Source: Sinorhizobium mexicanum
Lineage (GTDB): Bacteria > Pseudomonadota > Alphaproteobacteria > Rhizobiales > Rhizobiaceae
Direction: 5' to 3'
DNA length: 64,000 nucleotides
NCBI RefSeq assembly: GCF_013488225.1
Contig: NZ_CP041238.1
Location: 645,501-709,500 of the forward strand
Positions 44,122-52,446 of the stretch are shown here, piece by piece (within the stretch, counting starts at the first letter, position 1; the number at the start of each line of letters is the position of its first letter). The translations under genes and the position numbers were made by a program. Below the pieces are notes generated by a model. That model saw only the letters and a program-made list of their open reading frames with translations, did no database searches and was not told the DNA's origin.

Positions 44122-45510
44122 CTATCGTTGAGCAGAGAGCACGACCACCCTTTTGCCGCGATAGGGATAGTTTATCACCGTCTGGTAGCCGGCGACGTCC
44201 TTGCTGTCCCGGGATACGACGATCGCGCGCCCATCCGGATGGTCGGCAAACCATTGTGCGAGCCGACGCGGAGGGACATCGTCAACCGGTTTTTGAAGGC
44301 GCGCCAGGAAGCCGAGCTCCGCGTGATAGTTGGTGACGAAAGCCCAGTCCTTGTCGCGATTTGCACGCATGTAGGTGGCGACCGGCTCCAGATCGTAGCG
44401 CTTCAGGATCGTCGCCGACGCGATGGCCTGGCCGGCGACGATGGCGACGACCATGATCGCCAGGCCCTGCGCCAGCTGCCGGGTCGGGACCTCCTTCAAG
44501 CAAAGAACCATAGCAAGGACGACGGCCGGCAACAGCGGCAACAGGTAATGCGGTTGCTTCTCGCTGATGACGGAGAACAACAACAAGTTGGGAACGACCC
44601 AGCAAATGAGGAACCGGCTTCCCTCCGCCTCCCACAAGCCTTCGCGCAGCACCGCAACGCCCTTCCAGAATCGGGGAAGGAAGACCCACGGGATAAGCGC
44701 CGCGGGCAGGAAAGGCAGATAGAAATAGAAGGGTTGAACGTGGGCGTCGAGCTTTCCGGTCGCCCGCCCGACGGTCTGCACCCAGAGCAGCGCGTAAGCG
44801 AACTTGCCGTCTGCCTGCCGCAGCACCGGGATGAGCCAGCAGAGAACGATGACGGTGGCCACGCCCAAAGCTGCAAGAATTCCGAGGTACCACCTTATCG
44901 GCTGCCTTAAATCGCTGGCCCAGAGCGGCGCCAGCAAAATCGGGAACAGTATGTGGAGGAATGCCACAGGTCCCCTGGCGAGAATCCCCAGCCCCAGGGA
45001 CACGCCGATGAGGACCACGGAACGCCAATCCCGCTCGCGCGCATAGACGACCGTGCCGATGAGGGACAGCAAGACGAAGACGGTCAACGTGAGGTCGAAG
45101 TAAATAAGGGTGCTGTAGGCGAGAAACGGCACACTCGCGACCATGATTATCGCCGCACGATCACCCTGGTTGTGAAAGGCGGGAAACAGCACGCGGCCGA
45201 GAGCGACCGTAAGGTATACGCATGCCAGGGAGGAAAGCACGACCGGAAGCGTTGCCGCCCAGCGAGAGACCCCGAAAATTGCCCATGAGGCATTGATGAG
45301 CCAGAAGAGGAGGGGGAGCTTGTGGTGATAGGGCGCGAAGTTCATCGTCAGCGGCTTGAGCCAGTCCTGGCTGAGATACATCTCCCAGGCGACGCTGGTG
45401 TAGCGCGTCTCGTCGATGGGCAGGAGCGGCCTGAAGGAAATCGCAGCCAGGAAGAGGATGAAAACGACGAGGGGGAGCCAAACGAGCCTGGTCCACGCAG
45501 GAAGGGCCAT
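44122..45510 (-). CDS. ArnT-like glycosyltransferase family 39 membrane protein
   Basis: The product of about 462 residues is a multi-helix membrane glycosyltransferase of the PMT/ArnT kind. It uses a polyprenyl-phosphate sugar donor to modify lipid A or other envelope glycans on the periplasmic side. The catalytic D-E motif lies in L-P-I-D-E-T-R-Y-T just after the first helix, followed by F-A-P-Y-H-H-K-L-P-L-L-F-W, both typical for GT39. Ten or more helices follow and a soluble tail ends the protein. The start at 45510 puts helix 1 at residue 10; an ATG at 45555 would add 15 residues. No arn genes lie nearby. Confidence 0.85.
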   Translation of the reverse strand: MALPAWTRLVWLPLVVFILFLAAISFRPLLPIDETRYTSVAWEMYLSQDWLKPLTMNFAPYHHKLPLLFWLINASWAIFGVSRWAATLPVVLSSLACVYLTVALGRVLFPAFHNQGDRAAIIMVASVPFLAYSTLIYFDLTLTVFVLLSLIGTVVYARERDWRSVVLIGVSLGLGILARGPVAFLHILFPILLAPLWASDLRQPIRWYLGILAALGVATVIVLCWLIPVLRQADGKFAYALLWVQTVGRATGKLDAHVQPFYFYLPFLPAALIPWVFLPRFWKGVAVLREGLWEAEGSRFLICWVVPNLLLFSVISEKQPHYLLPLLPAVVLAMVLCLKEVPTRQLAQGLAIMVVAIVAGQAIASATILKRYDLEPVATYMRANRDKDWAFVTNYHAELGFLARLQKPVDDVPPRRLAQWFADHPDGRAIVVSRDSKDVAGYQTVINYPYRGKRVVVLSAQR

Positions 45511-45699
45511 ATGCACGCAGTGTGATTCCGCTGATGTTGCTGCTCTCAACACCATGATCAGAGAACCTGTCTGGTTGCTGTCAAACACTCAAAACAGGGC
45601 ATCCCGCATTGATCCGTTACATGCACGCGTGTTAGGTCACGCTGATCTTAGGCCGAATCGACCCAAAAATCATAAAGGTGATCGATCCTAATAAGCCGA

Positions 45700-45745
45700 G
45701 ACGCGGGATTCGGGCGGAGAACCGCTTGTACTGTTGCTCATCCGG
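45700..45745. repeat. Degenerate rhizobial mosaic palindrome, family A, over M20 gene end
   Basis: CGCGGGATTCGGGCGGAGAACCGC...GTTGCTCATCCGG retains the family core with substitutions. Its right arm includes the stop codon of the M20 peptidase gene at 45738-45740. Confidence 0.6.
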
Positions 45746-46904
45746 CAAGATAGGTCTCGGCGAGTTCGGTCCAGAAGGCGGCGCCGATCGGCAGCAGATC
45801 GTCATTGAAGTTGTAGCCGGGATGATGGAGCGGCTTTTCCTCGCCCGTCGCTTTGGTTCCGAGGAAGAAATAGCTGCCGGGCCGCTCTTTCAGCATGTAG
45901 GCGAAGTCTTCGCTGCCCATGAAAGGGCGCGCAAGATCAATGACCTTGTCGGTGCCGGCGAAGCGGATCGCGAGGTCGCGCACGAAATCGGTCTCGGCCT
46001 TGTGGTTGATTGTCGCGTCGTAACTCCGCTCGTAATCGACGGTGGCACGCATACCGAAGCTTGCCGCCTGCGCTTCCGCGATCATGCGGATGCGGCGCTC
46101 CAGCTCGTCGCGGACGGCGGGGTCGAAGGAGCGAATGCCGACGACGATCTCGGCCCGTTCCGGAATGATGTTGCTTGCGGAGCCGGCGTGAAAGGCGCCG
46201 ACTGTGACGACGGTCGGATCCATGGGGTGGATGTTGCGCGACACGACAGACTGCAGTGCCATGACGATGCTGGCGCCGCAGACGATCGGATCGGCGGCCT
46301 CCTGCGGTTCGGCACCGTGACCGCCGCGGCCATGAATGGTGATCCGCGCCTCGTCCACGGCCGCCATGATCGGGCCTTCGCGCAAGGCGAACTGGCCGAA
46401 GGGGAGGTTCGGTTCGTTGTGAAGCGCGAACACGGCGTCGCACGGAAACCTGTCGAACAGGCCGTCATCGATCATGATTTTCGCGCCGCCGAAATTCTCC
46501 TCGGCCGGCTGGAAGATGAGATGGATCGTGCCGTCGAAATTCCTCCGTTCGGCGAGCGCACGGGCGGCGCCGAGCAGCATCGCCGTGTGGCCGTCGTGCC
46601 CGCAGGCATGCATCAACCCCGGCGTCCTGCTGGCATAGTCGAGCCCGGTTTCCTCGTGGATAGGCAAGGCATCGATGTCGGCGCGGATGCCGATCGAGCG
46701 TGAACCGGTGCCGTTCCTGAGCGTGCCGACGACACCGGTCTTCGCAAGTCCGGTTGTTACCGTGTAGCCAAGTGCATCGAGGTGCCGGGCAATGAAGGCG
46801 GAGGTCCGCGTTTCCTCGAGACCCAATTCCGGGTGCGCATGCAGGTCGCGGCGGATCGAGACCAGCTGCGGCATGGCGTTGTCGAAGGCGGCGGCGAGCT
46901 TCAT
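45738..46904 (-). CDS. M20-family amidohydrolase (hippurate hydrolase/N-acyl amino-acid hydrolase type)
   Basis: The 388-residue metalloenzyme belongs to the M20D amidohydrolases that remove acyl groups from N-acyl amino acids or cleave related amides. Metal ligands are visible in H-A-C-G-H-D-G-H and in Q-P-A-E-E. A dimerisation domain follows with the G-R-G-G-H-G-A motif, and a late M-G-S-E-D-F-A-Y provides another ligand. ATG at 46904 lies one base after the stop of the permease gene upstream. As the last gene of an amino-acid importer operon it probably processes the imported ligand, which suggests an acylated or conjugated amino acid as substrate. Confidence 0.88.
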   Translation of the reverse strand: MKLAAAFDNAMPQLVSIRRDLHAHPELGLEETRTSAFIARHLDALGYTVTTGLAKTGVVGTLRNGTGSRSIGIRADIDALPIHEETGLDYASRTPGLMHACGHDGHTAMLLGAARALAERRNFDGTIHLIFQPAEENFGGAKIMIDDGLFDRFPCDAVFALHNEPNLPFGQFALREGPIMAAVDEARITIHGRGGHGAEPQEAADPIVCGASIVMALQSVVSRNIHPMDPTVVTVGAFHAGSASNIIPERAEIVVGIRSFDPAVRDELERRIRMIAEAQAASFGMRATVDYERSYDATINHKAETDFVRDLAIRFAGTDKVIDLARPFMGSEDFAYMLKERPGSYFFLGTKATGEEKPLHHPGYNFNDDLLPIGAAFWTELAETYLAG

Positions 46905-46905
46905 G

Positions 46906-47844
46906 TCAGGCACCACGGGTCGGTATGCGGTTTTCGAAATAGCGGAAGGCGACCACCAGAATGCCCGTAAGGCACAGGTAGATCAGAGCAAGCAGCAGCA
47001 GCGGTTCGTAGGTGAGATAGGTTTCCTGCCGCACCTTCGAGATGACCGCATAGACATCGACGACGGTGATCGTGGCGACCAGCGGCGTCGACTTGAGCTG
47101 CAACACGGTCTCGCCATTGAGCGTCGGAAGCGCGCGGTGGATCGCACGCGGCAGCCAGATCCGCCGGAACATCGTCCAGCGGCTCATGCCATAGGCCCGC
47201 GCCGCCTCCAACTCGCCGGCTGGCACGCCGGCAAAGGCGCCGCGCATCACTTCGCCCTCGTAGGCGGCAAAGGAAATGGTGAGCGCCGCAACGCCATAAG
47301 GCCAGGCTTCGCGCAGATACGGCCAGAGAAACGAGTGGCGGATTGCCGGAAATTGCGGAAACAGCGAGCCGAGCCCGTAATAAAGCAGCCACAACTGCAG
47401 GAGCAGCGGCGTCCCGCGGATGATCGTGCAGAAGATCTTGGCAAGGCCCTTGAGATACCAGGGCCCGGTGACCTGGACGAGACCCAGCGGCACGGCAAAA
47501 AGGAAGCCAAGGATCGAGGTGCTGAACAGCATCGCGATGCTGACAAGGATGCCCCAGCCGAGCCTCGGCAGGTAGCGCGGCAGCCAGTCCCAGCGCATCA
47601 GGAGGGCGACGGCGACGATCAGTGCGGCGGCGACGAGAATGAGAACGACACGGTGAGGCTTGAGGAAGTTCTCGCCTTTCGGCAGGTCTTCGGGGGTGAA
47701 GGCCAGAGCGGGATGAGGAAAAGTGTGAAGCGGTTTTCCGCCCGCATCCCGCTCCAACTCATTAGAATCGACCACATTTGTGATTTTGGATTGTTTCAAT
47801 CCAAAATCAGCGTGATCGAGAGCGTGGGTCGTTTCGTCGGTCAT
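46906..47844 (-). CDS. Amino-acid ABC transporter permease with repeat-derived N-terminal insert
   Basis: The 312-residue inner-membrane permease of the His/Glu/Gln/Arg/opine group has the C-terminal E-A-A-R-A-Y-G-M-S-R-W-T-M-F-R-R-I-W-L-P coupling loop and P-L-L-L-Q-L-W. Its ATG at 47844 overlaps the stop codon of the first permease (ATGA), so the start is well fixed. The cytoplasmic N-terminal tail of about 60 residues is unusually long; codons about 13-47 are encoded by a family A palindrome (47706-47754) and a second hairpin (47782-47808). The insert keeps the frame and ends before the first helix (about residue 67). Confidence 0.9.
   Translation of the reverse strand: MTDETTHALDHADFGLKQSKITNVVDSNELERDAGGKPLHTFPHPALAFTPEDLPKGENFLKPHRVVLILVAAALIVAVALLMRWDWLPRYLPRLGWGILVSIAMLFSTSILGFLFAVPLGLVQVTGPWYLKGLAKIFCTIIRGTPLLLQLWLLYYGLGSLFPQFPAIRHSFLWPYLREAWPYGVAALTISFAAYEGEVMRGAFAGVPAGELEAARAYGMSRWTMFRRIWLPRAIHRALPTLNGETVLQLKSTPLVATITVVDVYAVISKVRQETYLTYEPLLLLALIYLCLTGILVVAFRYFENRIPTRGA
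47706..47754. repeat. Rhizobial mosaic palindrome, family A, in frame inside permease gene
   Basis: Perfect ten-base arms GAGCGGGATG (47706-47715) and CATCCCGCTC (47745-47754) around AGGAAAAGTGTGAAGCGGTTTTCCGCCCG. The element is otherwise found only between genes in this window. Here it is translated as part of the permease N-terminus without a stop codon or frameshift. Confidence 0.95.
47782..47808. repeat. Companion hairpin of family A element inside permease gene
   Basis: Eleven-base perfect arms GATTTTGGATT and AATCCAAAATC around GTTTC. It resembles the second palindrome seen after the family A copy downstream of podJ (GATCATTTC...GAAATGATC), so the gene appears to contain a two-part composite element. 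Confidence 0.85.
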
Positions 47845-48566
47845 CGCTGCTCCACGAAACCACGCCGGGCATGCCTCTCCAAGGCGCCGATGAAGACGTT
47901 GGAAACGAGCGTCAGCGCAAGATAGAGCGCGCCGGCAGCGCAGAAGAAAAGCAGATAGGCCTTGGTTGCGCCGGCCGCCTGGCGGGTTACCAGCGTCAGC
48001 TCGCTGAAGCCGACGACGGCAAGCAGGGCGGTATCCTTGGTGGCGATCAGCCAGAGATTGGCGAGGCCGGGGATGGCATAGGGCAGCATCGCGGGGAGGG
48101 TGACACGCCGCAGGACCTTTCCGGGCGACATGCCGTAGGCGCGCGCCGCCTCGATCTGCCCGGCGGGCACGGCCTTGATCGCGCCGCGCAACACTTCCGT
48201 CGAATAGGCCCCCTGGACGACGCCAATGACGAAGATACCGGCCATCAGGCCGCTGATGTCGACCGTCCCGAAGCCGACGGCGCCGAGCAGCTGGTTCAAG
48301 AGGTCGGTGCCGGCATAGTAGAGGAGGAGGATGAGGACGAGTTCGGGCACGGCCCGGACGATGGTGGTGTAGCATTCGAGAAGATCGCGCGTGACCGGCC
48401 CGCCATAGAGCTTGCCGAAGGCGCCGCCGACGCCGAGCAGGAGGCCGAGCGCGTAGCCGCCGACCGCGATCTGGATCGAATGGAGAAAGCCTTGCAGCAA
48501 TACGCCGCCCCAGCCGGGCGCCGAAAGCGAGAGCAGGCTCCAGTTGATGATGGAATCCGCGGCCAT
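47841..48566 (-). CDS. Amino-acid ABC transporter permease, first
   Basis: The 241-residue permease has about five membrane helices and the family coupling loop G-Q-I-E-A-A-R-A-Y-G-M-S-P-G-K-V-L-R-R-V-T-L-P. It forms the channel with the second permease. The ATG at 48566 is chosen because the protein begins there like its homologues; in-frame codons further upstream (48590, 48632) would read into the family B repeat. It overlaps the second permease start by four bases. Confidence 0.9.
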   Translation of the reverse strand: MAADSIINWSLLSLSAPGWGGVLLQGFLHSIQIAVGGYALGLLLGVGGAFGKLYGGPVTRDLLECYTTIVRAVPELVLILLLYYAGTDLLNQLLGAVGFGTVDISGLMAGIFVIGVVQGAYSTEVLRGAIKAVPAGQIEAARAYGMSPGKVLRRVTLPAMLPYAIPGLANLWLIATKDTALLAVVGFSELTLVTRQAAGATKAYLLFFCAAGALYLALTLVSNVFIGALERHARRGFVEQR

Positions 48567-48583
48567 GGCGACTTCATGCTCCT

Positions 48584-48677
48584 TCTGCATCTTCCCAGCT
48601 CGAAACGGAGTTGTGAAGATGCAGCAATTCAAGTGTTACAGCGACCATGCGCCCGGATAGGCGCATAGCGCGCTGCA
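48584..48677. repeat. Rhizobial mosaic repeat, family B, inside ABC operon
   Basis: CTGCATCTTCCCAGCTCG...GAAGATGCAG stem, linker CAATTCAAGTG, then TTACAGCGACC...GCGCGCTGCAA. It separates the binding-protein gene from the permease genes, the same place where REP-type repeats lie in other transporter operons. Confidence 0.8.
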
Positions 48678-48696
48678 AAGCGTCGGCCGGAAGCGC

Positions 48697-49479
48697 TTAG
48701 CCGCCATAGATGTCGAAGTCGAAATACTTCTTCGAGAAGGTGTCGTAAGTGCCGTTCTCGCGGATCGCCTTGATCGCCGCGTTGATCTTGTCCTTGAGCT
48801 CGGCCTCGCCCTTGCGCAGGCCGACGCCGACACCGGGGCCGAGGATGGCGAGATCCTGGGCGACATCGCCCTTGTAGTCGCAGCATTCCTTGCCCTGGTC
48901 GCTCTTCAGGAAGGCATCGAGCGCTATCGCATCCGCCTGCACTGCGTCGAGACGGCCGGCGGCCAGGTCCTGGTTTGCCTCGTCCTGCGTCTGGTATTCC
49001 TTGACCTCCACGCCGGCCGGGGCGAAGTGCGCGGTCGCGTAGGCCTGATGCACGGTCGAAACCTGCACGCCAAGCGTCTTGCCCGACAGGCCTTCCGGCG
49101 TCGGCTTGATGTCCTCGCCCTTGGTGCCGATGACGCCGGTCGGCGTGTTGTAGTACTTGTCGGAAAAGTCGATCGTCTTCAGGCGCTCTTCCGTGATCGA
49201 CATCGAGCCGATGATCATGTCGATCTTCTTGGAAGTCAGCGCCGGAATGATGCCGTCCCAGGCGACGGGCGTGATCACGCAGTCGAGCTTCGCCTCGGCG
49301 CAGATCGCCTTCATGAACTCGACTTCCCAGCCTTCCCAATTGCCGTTGGCGTCAGGCGAGGTGAAGGGCGGATAAGGCTCGGCGGCAAAGCCGACCTTGA
49401 CCGGCTCAGCCTGCGCGGCGACGGCGCCCGCGATCGACAAAGCGGCCGCGACCGCTAGGAGTTTCAATGTCTTCTTCAT
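48697..49479 (-). CDS. Amino-acid ABC transporter periplasmic binding protein
   Basis: The 260-residue family 3 binding protein has a clean signal peptide (residues 1-24 ending A-A-Q-A). It shows the lysine/arginine/ornithine-type features Y-P-P-F-T-S-P-D-A-N-G-N-W-E-G-W-E-V-E, G-S-M-S-I-T-E-E-R-L-K-T-I-D-F and L-G-V-Q-V-S-T-V. Cysteine pairs (I-C-A and D-C-V; E-C-C-D) are like those of LAO-type proteins. It lies between the ATPase gene and the permeases; cationic amino acids or opine-like ligands are the best guess. Confidence 0.9.
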   Translation of the reverse strand: MKKTLKLLAVAAALSIAGAVAAQAEPVKVGFAAEPYPPFTSPDANGNWEGWEVEFMKAICAEAKLDCVITPVAWDGIIPALTSKKIDMIIGSMSITEERLKTIDFSDKYYNTPTGVIGTKGEDIKPTPEGLSGKTLGVQVSTVHQAYATAHFAPAGVEVKEYQTQDEANQDLAAGRLDAVQADAIALDAFLKSDQGKECCDYKGDVAQDLAILGPGVGVGLRKGEAELKDKINAAIKAIRENGTYDTFSKKYFDFDIYGG

Positions 49480-49515
49480 GCTGTTCCCTTTTTTGGTTGT
49501 TGAGCATTGCGGAAT

Positions 49516-50289
49516 TCAGTGAATGGAGCTGATGAACTTCTTGAGCCTCTCAGATCTCGGCGCACCGAAGATCGCCTCGGGTGACCCCTGCTCTTCGATG
49601 ACGCCGTTGTGCAGGAAGACGATGTGATTGGCGACGTCGCGGGCAAACTTCATCTCGTGGGTGACGAGGATCATCGTGCGCTTCTCACGCGCAAGATCGC
49701 CGATGACGGAGAGCACCTCGCCGACAAGCTCCGGATCGAGAGCCGAGGTCGGTTCGTCAAAGAGCATCACCAGCGGCTGGATCGCCAGCGCCCGGGCGAT
49801 CGCCGCGCGTTGCTGCTGGCCGCCGGAAAGGAAGGCCGGATAGGCGTCGCGTTTCTCGTAAAGGCCGACCCGGCGTAGCAGTGTCTCGGCCGTCTCGATC
49901 GCCTCGGCCTTGGATTTGCCGAGCACATGCACCGGCACCTCGATCACGTTTTGAAGAATGGTCATGTGCTGCCAGAGATTGAAGCTCTGGAAGACCATGC
50001 CGAGTTGAGTGCGAATTCGCTGCACTTGCTTGCGATCGGCGGGCACTAGCCCGCCATGGCCGTCGGGCTTCATGCGGATTTCCTCGCCGTGAACGCTGAC
50101 GCGTCCGGCCGACGGCAGTTCCAGCATGTTGATACAGCGAAGAAAAGTGGATTTGCCCGAGCCGCTGCCGCCGATGATCGCGATCACGTCGCCCTGTCGG
50201 GCTGTGAGCGACACACCTTTCAGCACTTCCAATGGCCCGAAACGCTTGTGCAGGTCAGTGACCGCGATTGCCTGGGCCGTACCCGTCAT
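49516..50289 (-). CDS. Amino-acid ABC transporter ATP-binding protein
   Basis: The 257-residue ATPase energises the importer. All nucleotide-binding motifs are present: Walker A G-G-S-G-S-G-K-S-T at residues 36-44, signature L-S-G-G-Q-Q-Q-R, Walker B V-M-L-F-D-E-P-T-S-A-L-D-P and the switch histidine in V-T-H-E-M. The length and sequence style are those of HisP/GlnQ/OccP. First gene of a five-gene operon ending with the M20 amidohydrolase; its promoter lies in the spacer shared with the divergent TetR gene. Confidence 0.94.
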   Translation of the reverse strand: MTGTAQAIAVTDLHKRFGPLEVLKGVSLTARQGDVIAIIGGSGSGKSTFLRCINMLELPSAGRVSVHGEEIRMKPDGHGGLVPADRKQVQRIRTQLGMVFQSFNLWQHMTILQNVIEVPVHVLGKSKAEAIETAETLLRRVGLYEKRDAYPAFLSGGQQQRAAIARALAIQPLVMLFDEPTSALDPELVGEVLSVIGDLAREKRTMILVTHEMKFARDVANHIVFLHNGVIEEQGSPEAIFGAPRSERLKKFISSIH

Positions 50290-50410
50290 CGACGCGCCAC
50301 TCCCGTGGCTCGCAGAGCTTTCGTTGAAAGCATGAAAACAGTTCCCCTGGTCGTTCTCTCGTGCAGCATCTTCGGCTTGTCACGCTGTTTCATTGGGGGG
50401 AATGTTGCAC

Positions 50411-50439
50411 TTGTGCCGATATTATTCAAGCGTATAATA
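50411..50439. promoter_or_regulatory. Promoter with overlapping palindrome in ABC/TetR spacer
   Basis: On the + strand TTGTGC (50411-50416) and TATAAT (50433-50438) are 16 bases apart, a usable promoter for the TetR gene. A palindrome TATTAT-N8-ATAATA (50420-50439) overlaps the -10 box, a likely site for self-repression and for control of the divergent ABC operon. Confidence 0.5.
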
Positions 50440-50563
50440 ATTTCATCGCGGTTTTTTTGGCCGCGCCGTCTGAACGAGTATCACCGCAGGAGCGATGCAT
50501 GAGCCCATCCGGTTCGCTAACCCTGACGATCTGGTTGCGACGTCCTGCGCGCTGGAGATTGCA

Positions 50564-51178
50564 GTGAATCGCCGCACATTTCACCGCGCTCCCGAAGGCG
50601 AGCGGCGTCAGGAGCTGATCGAGGCGACGCTTGATTGCATCGCGGAATTCGGCTTGAAAGGCGCGACCGTCCGTCAGATCGCGATCCGCGCCGGCGTGAC
50701 CGCAGGGCTGGTCCGCCATTATTTCGACTCCAAGGACCAGATGGTCGCGGAGGCCTACCGCGCCGTCATCGCTTCTCTCACCGAGAAGGCGCAGAACGTC
50801 GAAGGCGATCCTGCGACGCGGCTCAGGGAATTCATTGCGGTCAACTTCACCGAACCGGTTGCCGACAGCCGCAGCGTCTCGCTTTGGGCGGCCTTCATCA
50901 GCCAGGTGCGGGTCGATCCGGTTCTCGCCGAGATCCACCGCGAAGGCTATCTCGCCTTCCGCAACACGCTGCAGGAACTGCTGAGCGAATTCCTTGCCGC
51001 CAAGGGCCGGCCCGCGAGCGAGGAAGAGTGCCGCCGCCATGCGATTGCGATCAACGGCCTGGTGGACGGGCTCTGGGTCGAAGGCTGCCTTGCCGGCGAC
51101 CTCTTTCGCGACGGCGAACTGGTCAGCATTGCCATGGCCTCGGTCGAGGCCGTGCTCGGCCTACCAATCAAAAACTGA
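50564..51178 (+). CDS. TetR/AcrR-family transcriptional regulator (BetI-like)
   Basis: The 204-residue regulator has an N-terminal TetR helix-turn-helix: I-A-E-F-G-L-K-G-A-T-V-R-Q-I-A-I-R-A-G-V and then L-V-R-H-Y-F-D-S-K. A BetI-type C-terminal ligand domain follows. The GTG at 50564 is chosen because TGGAG lies six bases before it; an ATG at 50498 is also in frame. Placed between the divergent ABC operon and the aminotransferase-decarboxylase pair, it probably controls both in response to the substrate. Confidence 0.87.
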   Translation: MNRRTFHRAPEGERRQELIEATLDCIAEFGLKGATVRQIAIRAGVTAGLVRHYFDSKDQMVAEAYRAVIASLTEKAQNVEGDPATRLREFIAVNFTEPVADSRSVSLWAAFISQVRVDPVLAEIHREGYLAFRNTLQELLSEFLAAKGRPASEEECRRHAIAINGLVDGLWVEGCLAGDLFRDGELVSIAMASVEAVLGLPIKN

Positions 51179-51245
51179 TGCGTGTCGCCCAAAACGTGCA
51201 GCGGTTTTGGGATAGCGACGTGCTTAAAACAAAGAACCAAAAAGG
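51178..51245. repeat. Rhizobial mosaic palindrome, family A variant
   Basis: GTCGCCCAAAACGTGCAGCGGTTTTGGGATAGCGAC, arms GTCGC / GCGAC with internal CCAAAA / TTTTGG, then a TTAAAACAAAG tail. It starts at the TetR stop codon and ends eleven bases before the aminotransferase start, filling the intergenic space. Confidence 0.8.
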
Positions 51246-51255
51246 GAGCAAACAT

Positions 51256-52446
51256 TTGCGCTACGCGTCGATCACCTCACGTCTTGCTGATCTCGGTTCC
51301 GGTAAATGGACGTTGCACATCCGCGCGCGCCAACTGAAGGCAGAAGGGGCCGATATCATCGAGCTGACGATCGGTGAGCCGGATCTGCCGCCGGACCGCT
51401 CCCTGCTTGACGAATGCCAGCGTGCCATGAACGCCGGGCGGTACCGCTACTCGAACGGGCGCGGCGAACCGGCCGTGGTCGCTGCTCTTGCGGAAAAATA
51501 CCGGCGGCGCCGCGCCGATGCGACTGCCGAAAACGTCCTGTGTTTTCCAGGCACGCAGACGGCGCTCTTCGCCGTCATGCTGGGCCTCGTCGAGGCTGGC
51601 GACGCCGTGCTCGTCGGCGATCCGCTCTATGCGACCTACGAAGGCGTCATCTGTTCGACTGGCGCCCACCATGTGCTCGTCCCACTGAAACCCGAATTCG
51701 GTTTCCATATGCGGGCGGAGGACTTGGAAAAGGCGATCACGCCGGAATGCCGTGTGCTGCTTCTCAACACACCGCACAATCCGACCGGTGCGGTGCTGAC
51801 TGCCGCCGAGATTGCCGCCATCGGCGAAGTCGCACGCCGCCACGACCTCTGGATCGTCTGCGACGAAGTCTATGAGGAACTGGTCTTCGATGCCGCGTTC
51901 GCGTCGCCCTTCGACAACCCCGATCTGGCCGAGCGCACTGTCGTCGTCTCGTCGATCTCCAAGTCGCACGCTGCACCCGGCTTCCGCAGTGGCTGGGCGA
52001 TCGGCCCTGCCGAATTCACAAACCGCCTCCTGCCGATCTCCGAAACCATGTTTTTCGGCGTGCAGCCGTTCATCGCCGACATGACGGCTTACGCGCTGAC
52101 CCACGAGATCGACACGGCGAAAAAAATGCGCGCGGCCTACAAGCGGCGCGCCGGGCGCATCGTTGATGGCCTTGCCGATGCGCCGGGTGTCTTTGTCCTG
52201 CCGCCGGAAGCGGGCATGTTCACGCTGATCGACGTCGCCGGTACCGGTCTTTCCGGCGAGGCCTTCGCATGGGCGCTTCTCGAAGAGGAAGGCGTGGCGG
52301 TGATGCCGGGTTCCTCCTTCGGCGAGGAAGCGCAGAATTTCCTGCGCGTGAGCCTCACCGTTCCCGATTGCGATATCGATGAAGCATGCCGGCGTATCGG
52401 CTCCCTGGCGGAGCGCCTGACCGCCCGCAGGGAGCGCCGCGCATGA
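51256..52446 (+). CDS. PLP-dependent aminotransferase, arginine:pyruvate transaminase (AruH)-like
   Basis: The 396-residue class I aminotransferase has N-T-P-H-N-P-T-G-A, D-E-V-Y-E-E-L-V-F and the PLP lysine in S-S-I-S-K-S-H-A-A-P-G-F-R. From memory it is similar along its length to Pseudomonas AruH, which transaminates arginine to 2-ketoarginine. The start is a TTG at 51256 supported by GGGAG eight bases upstream; no ATG fits. Its stop overlaps the start of the decarboxylase gene by four bases, so the two are coupled. Confidence 0.8.
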   Translation: MRYASITSRLADLGSGKWTLHIRARQLKAEGADIIELTIGEPDLPPDRSLLDECQRAMNAGRYRYSNGRGEPAVVAALAEKYRRRRADATAENVLCFPGTQTALFAVMLGLVEAGDAVLVGDPLYATYEGVICSTGAHHVLVPLKPEFGFHMRAEDLEKAITPECRVLLLNTPHNPTGAVLTAAEIAAIGEVARRHDLWIVCDEVYEELVFDAAFASPFDNPDLAERTVVVSSISKSHAAPGFRSGWAIGPAEFTNRLLPISETMFFGVQPFIADMTAYALTHEIDTAKKMRAAYKRRAGRIVDGLADAPGVFVLPPEAGMFTLIDVAGTGLSGEAFAWALLEEEGVAVMPGSSFGEEAQNFLRVSLTVPDCDIDEACRRIGSLAERLTARRERRA

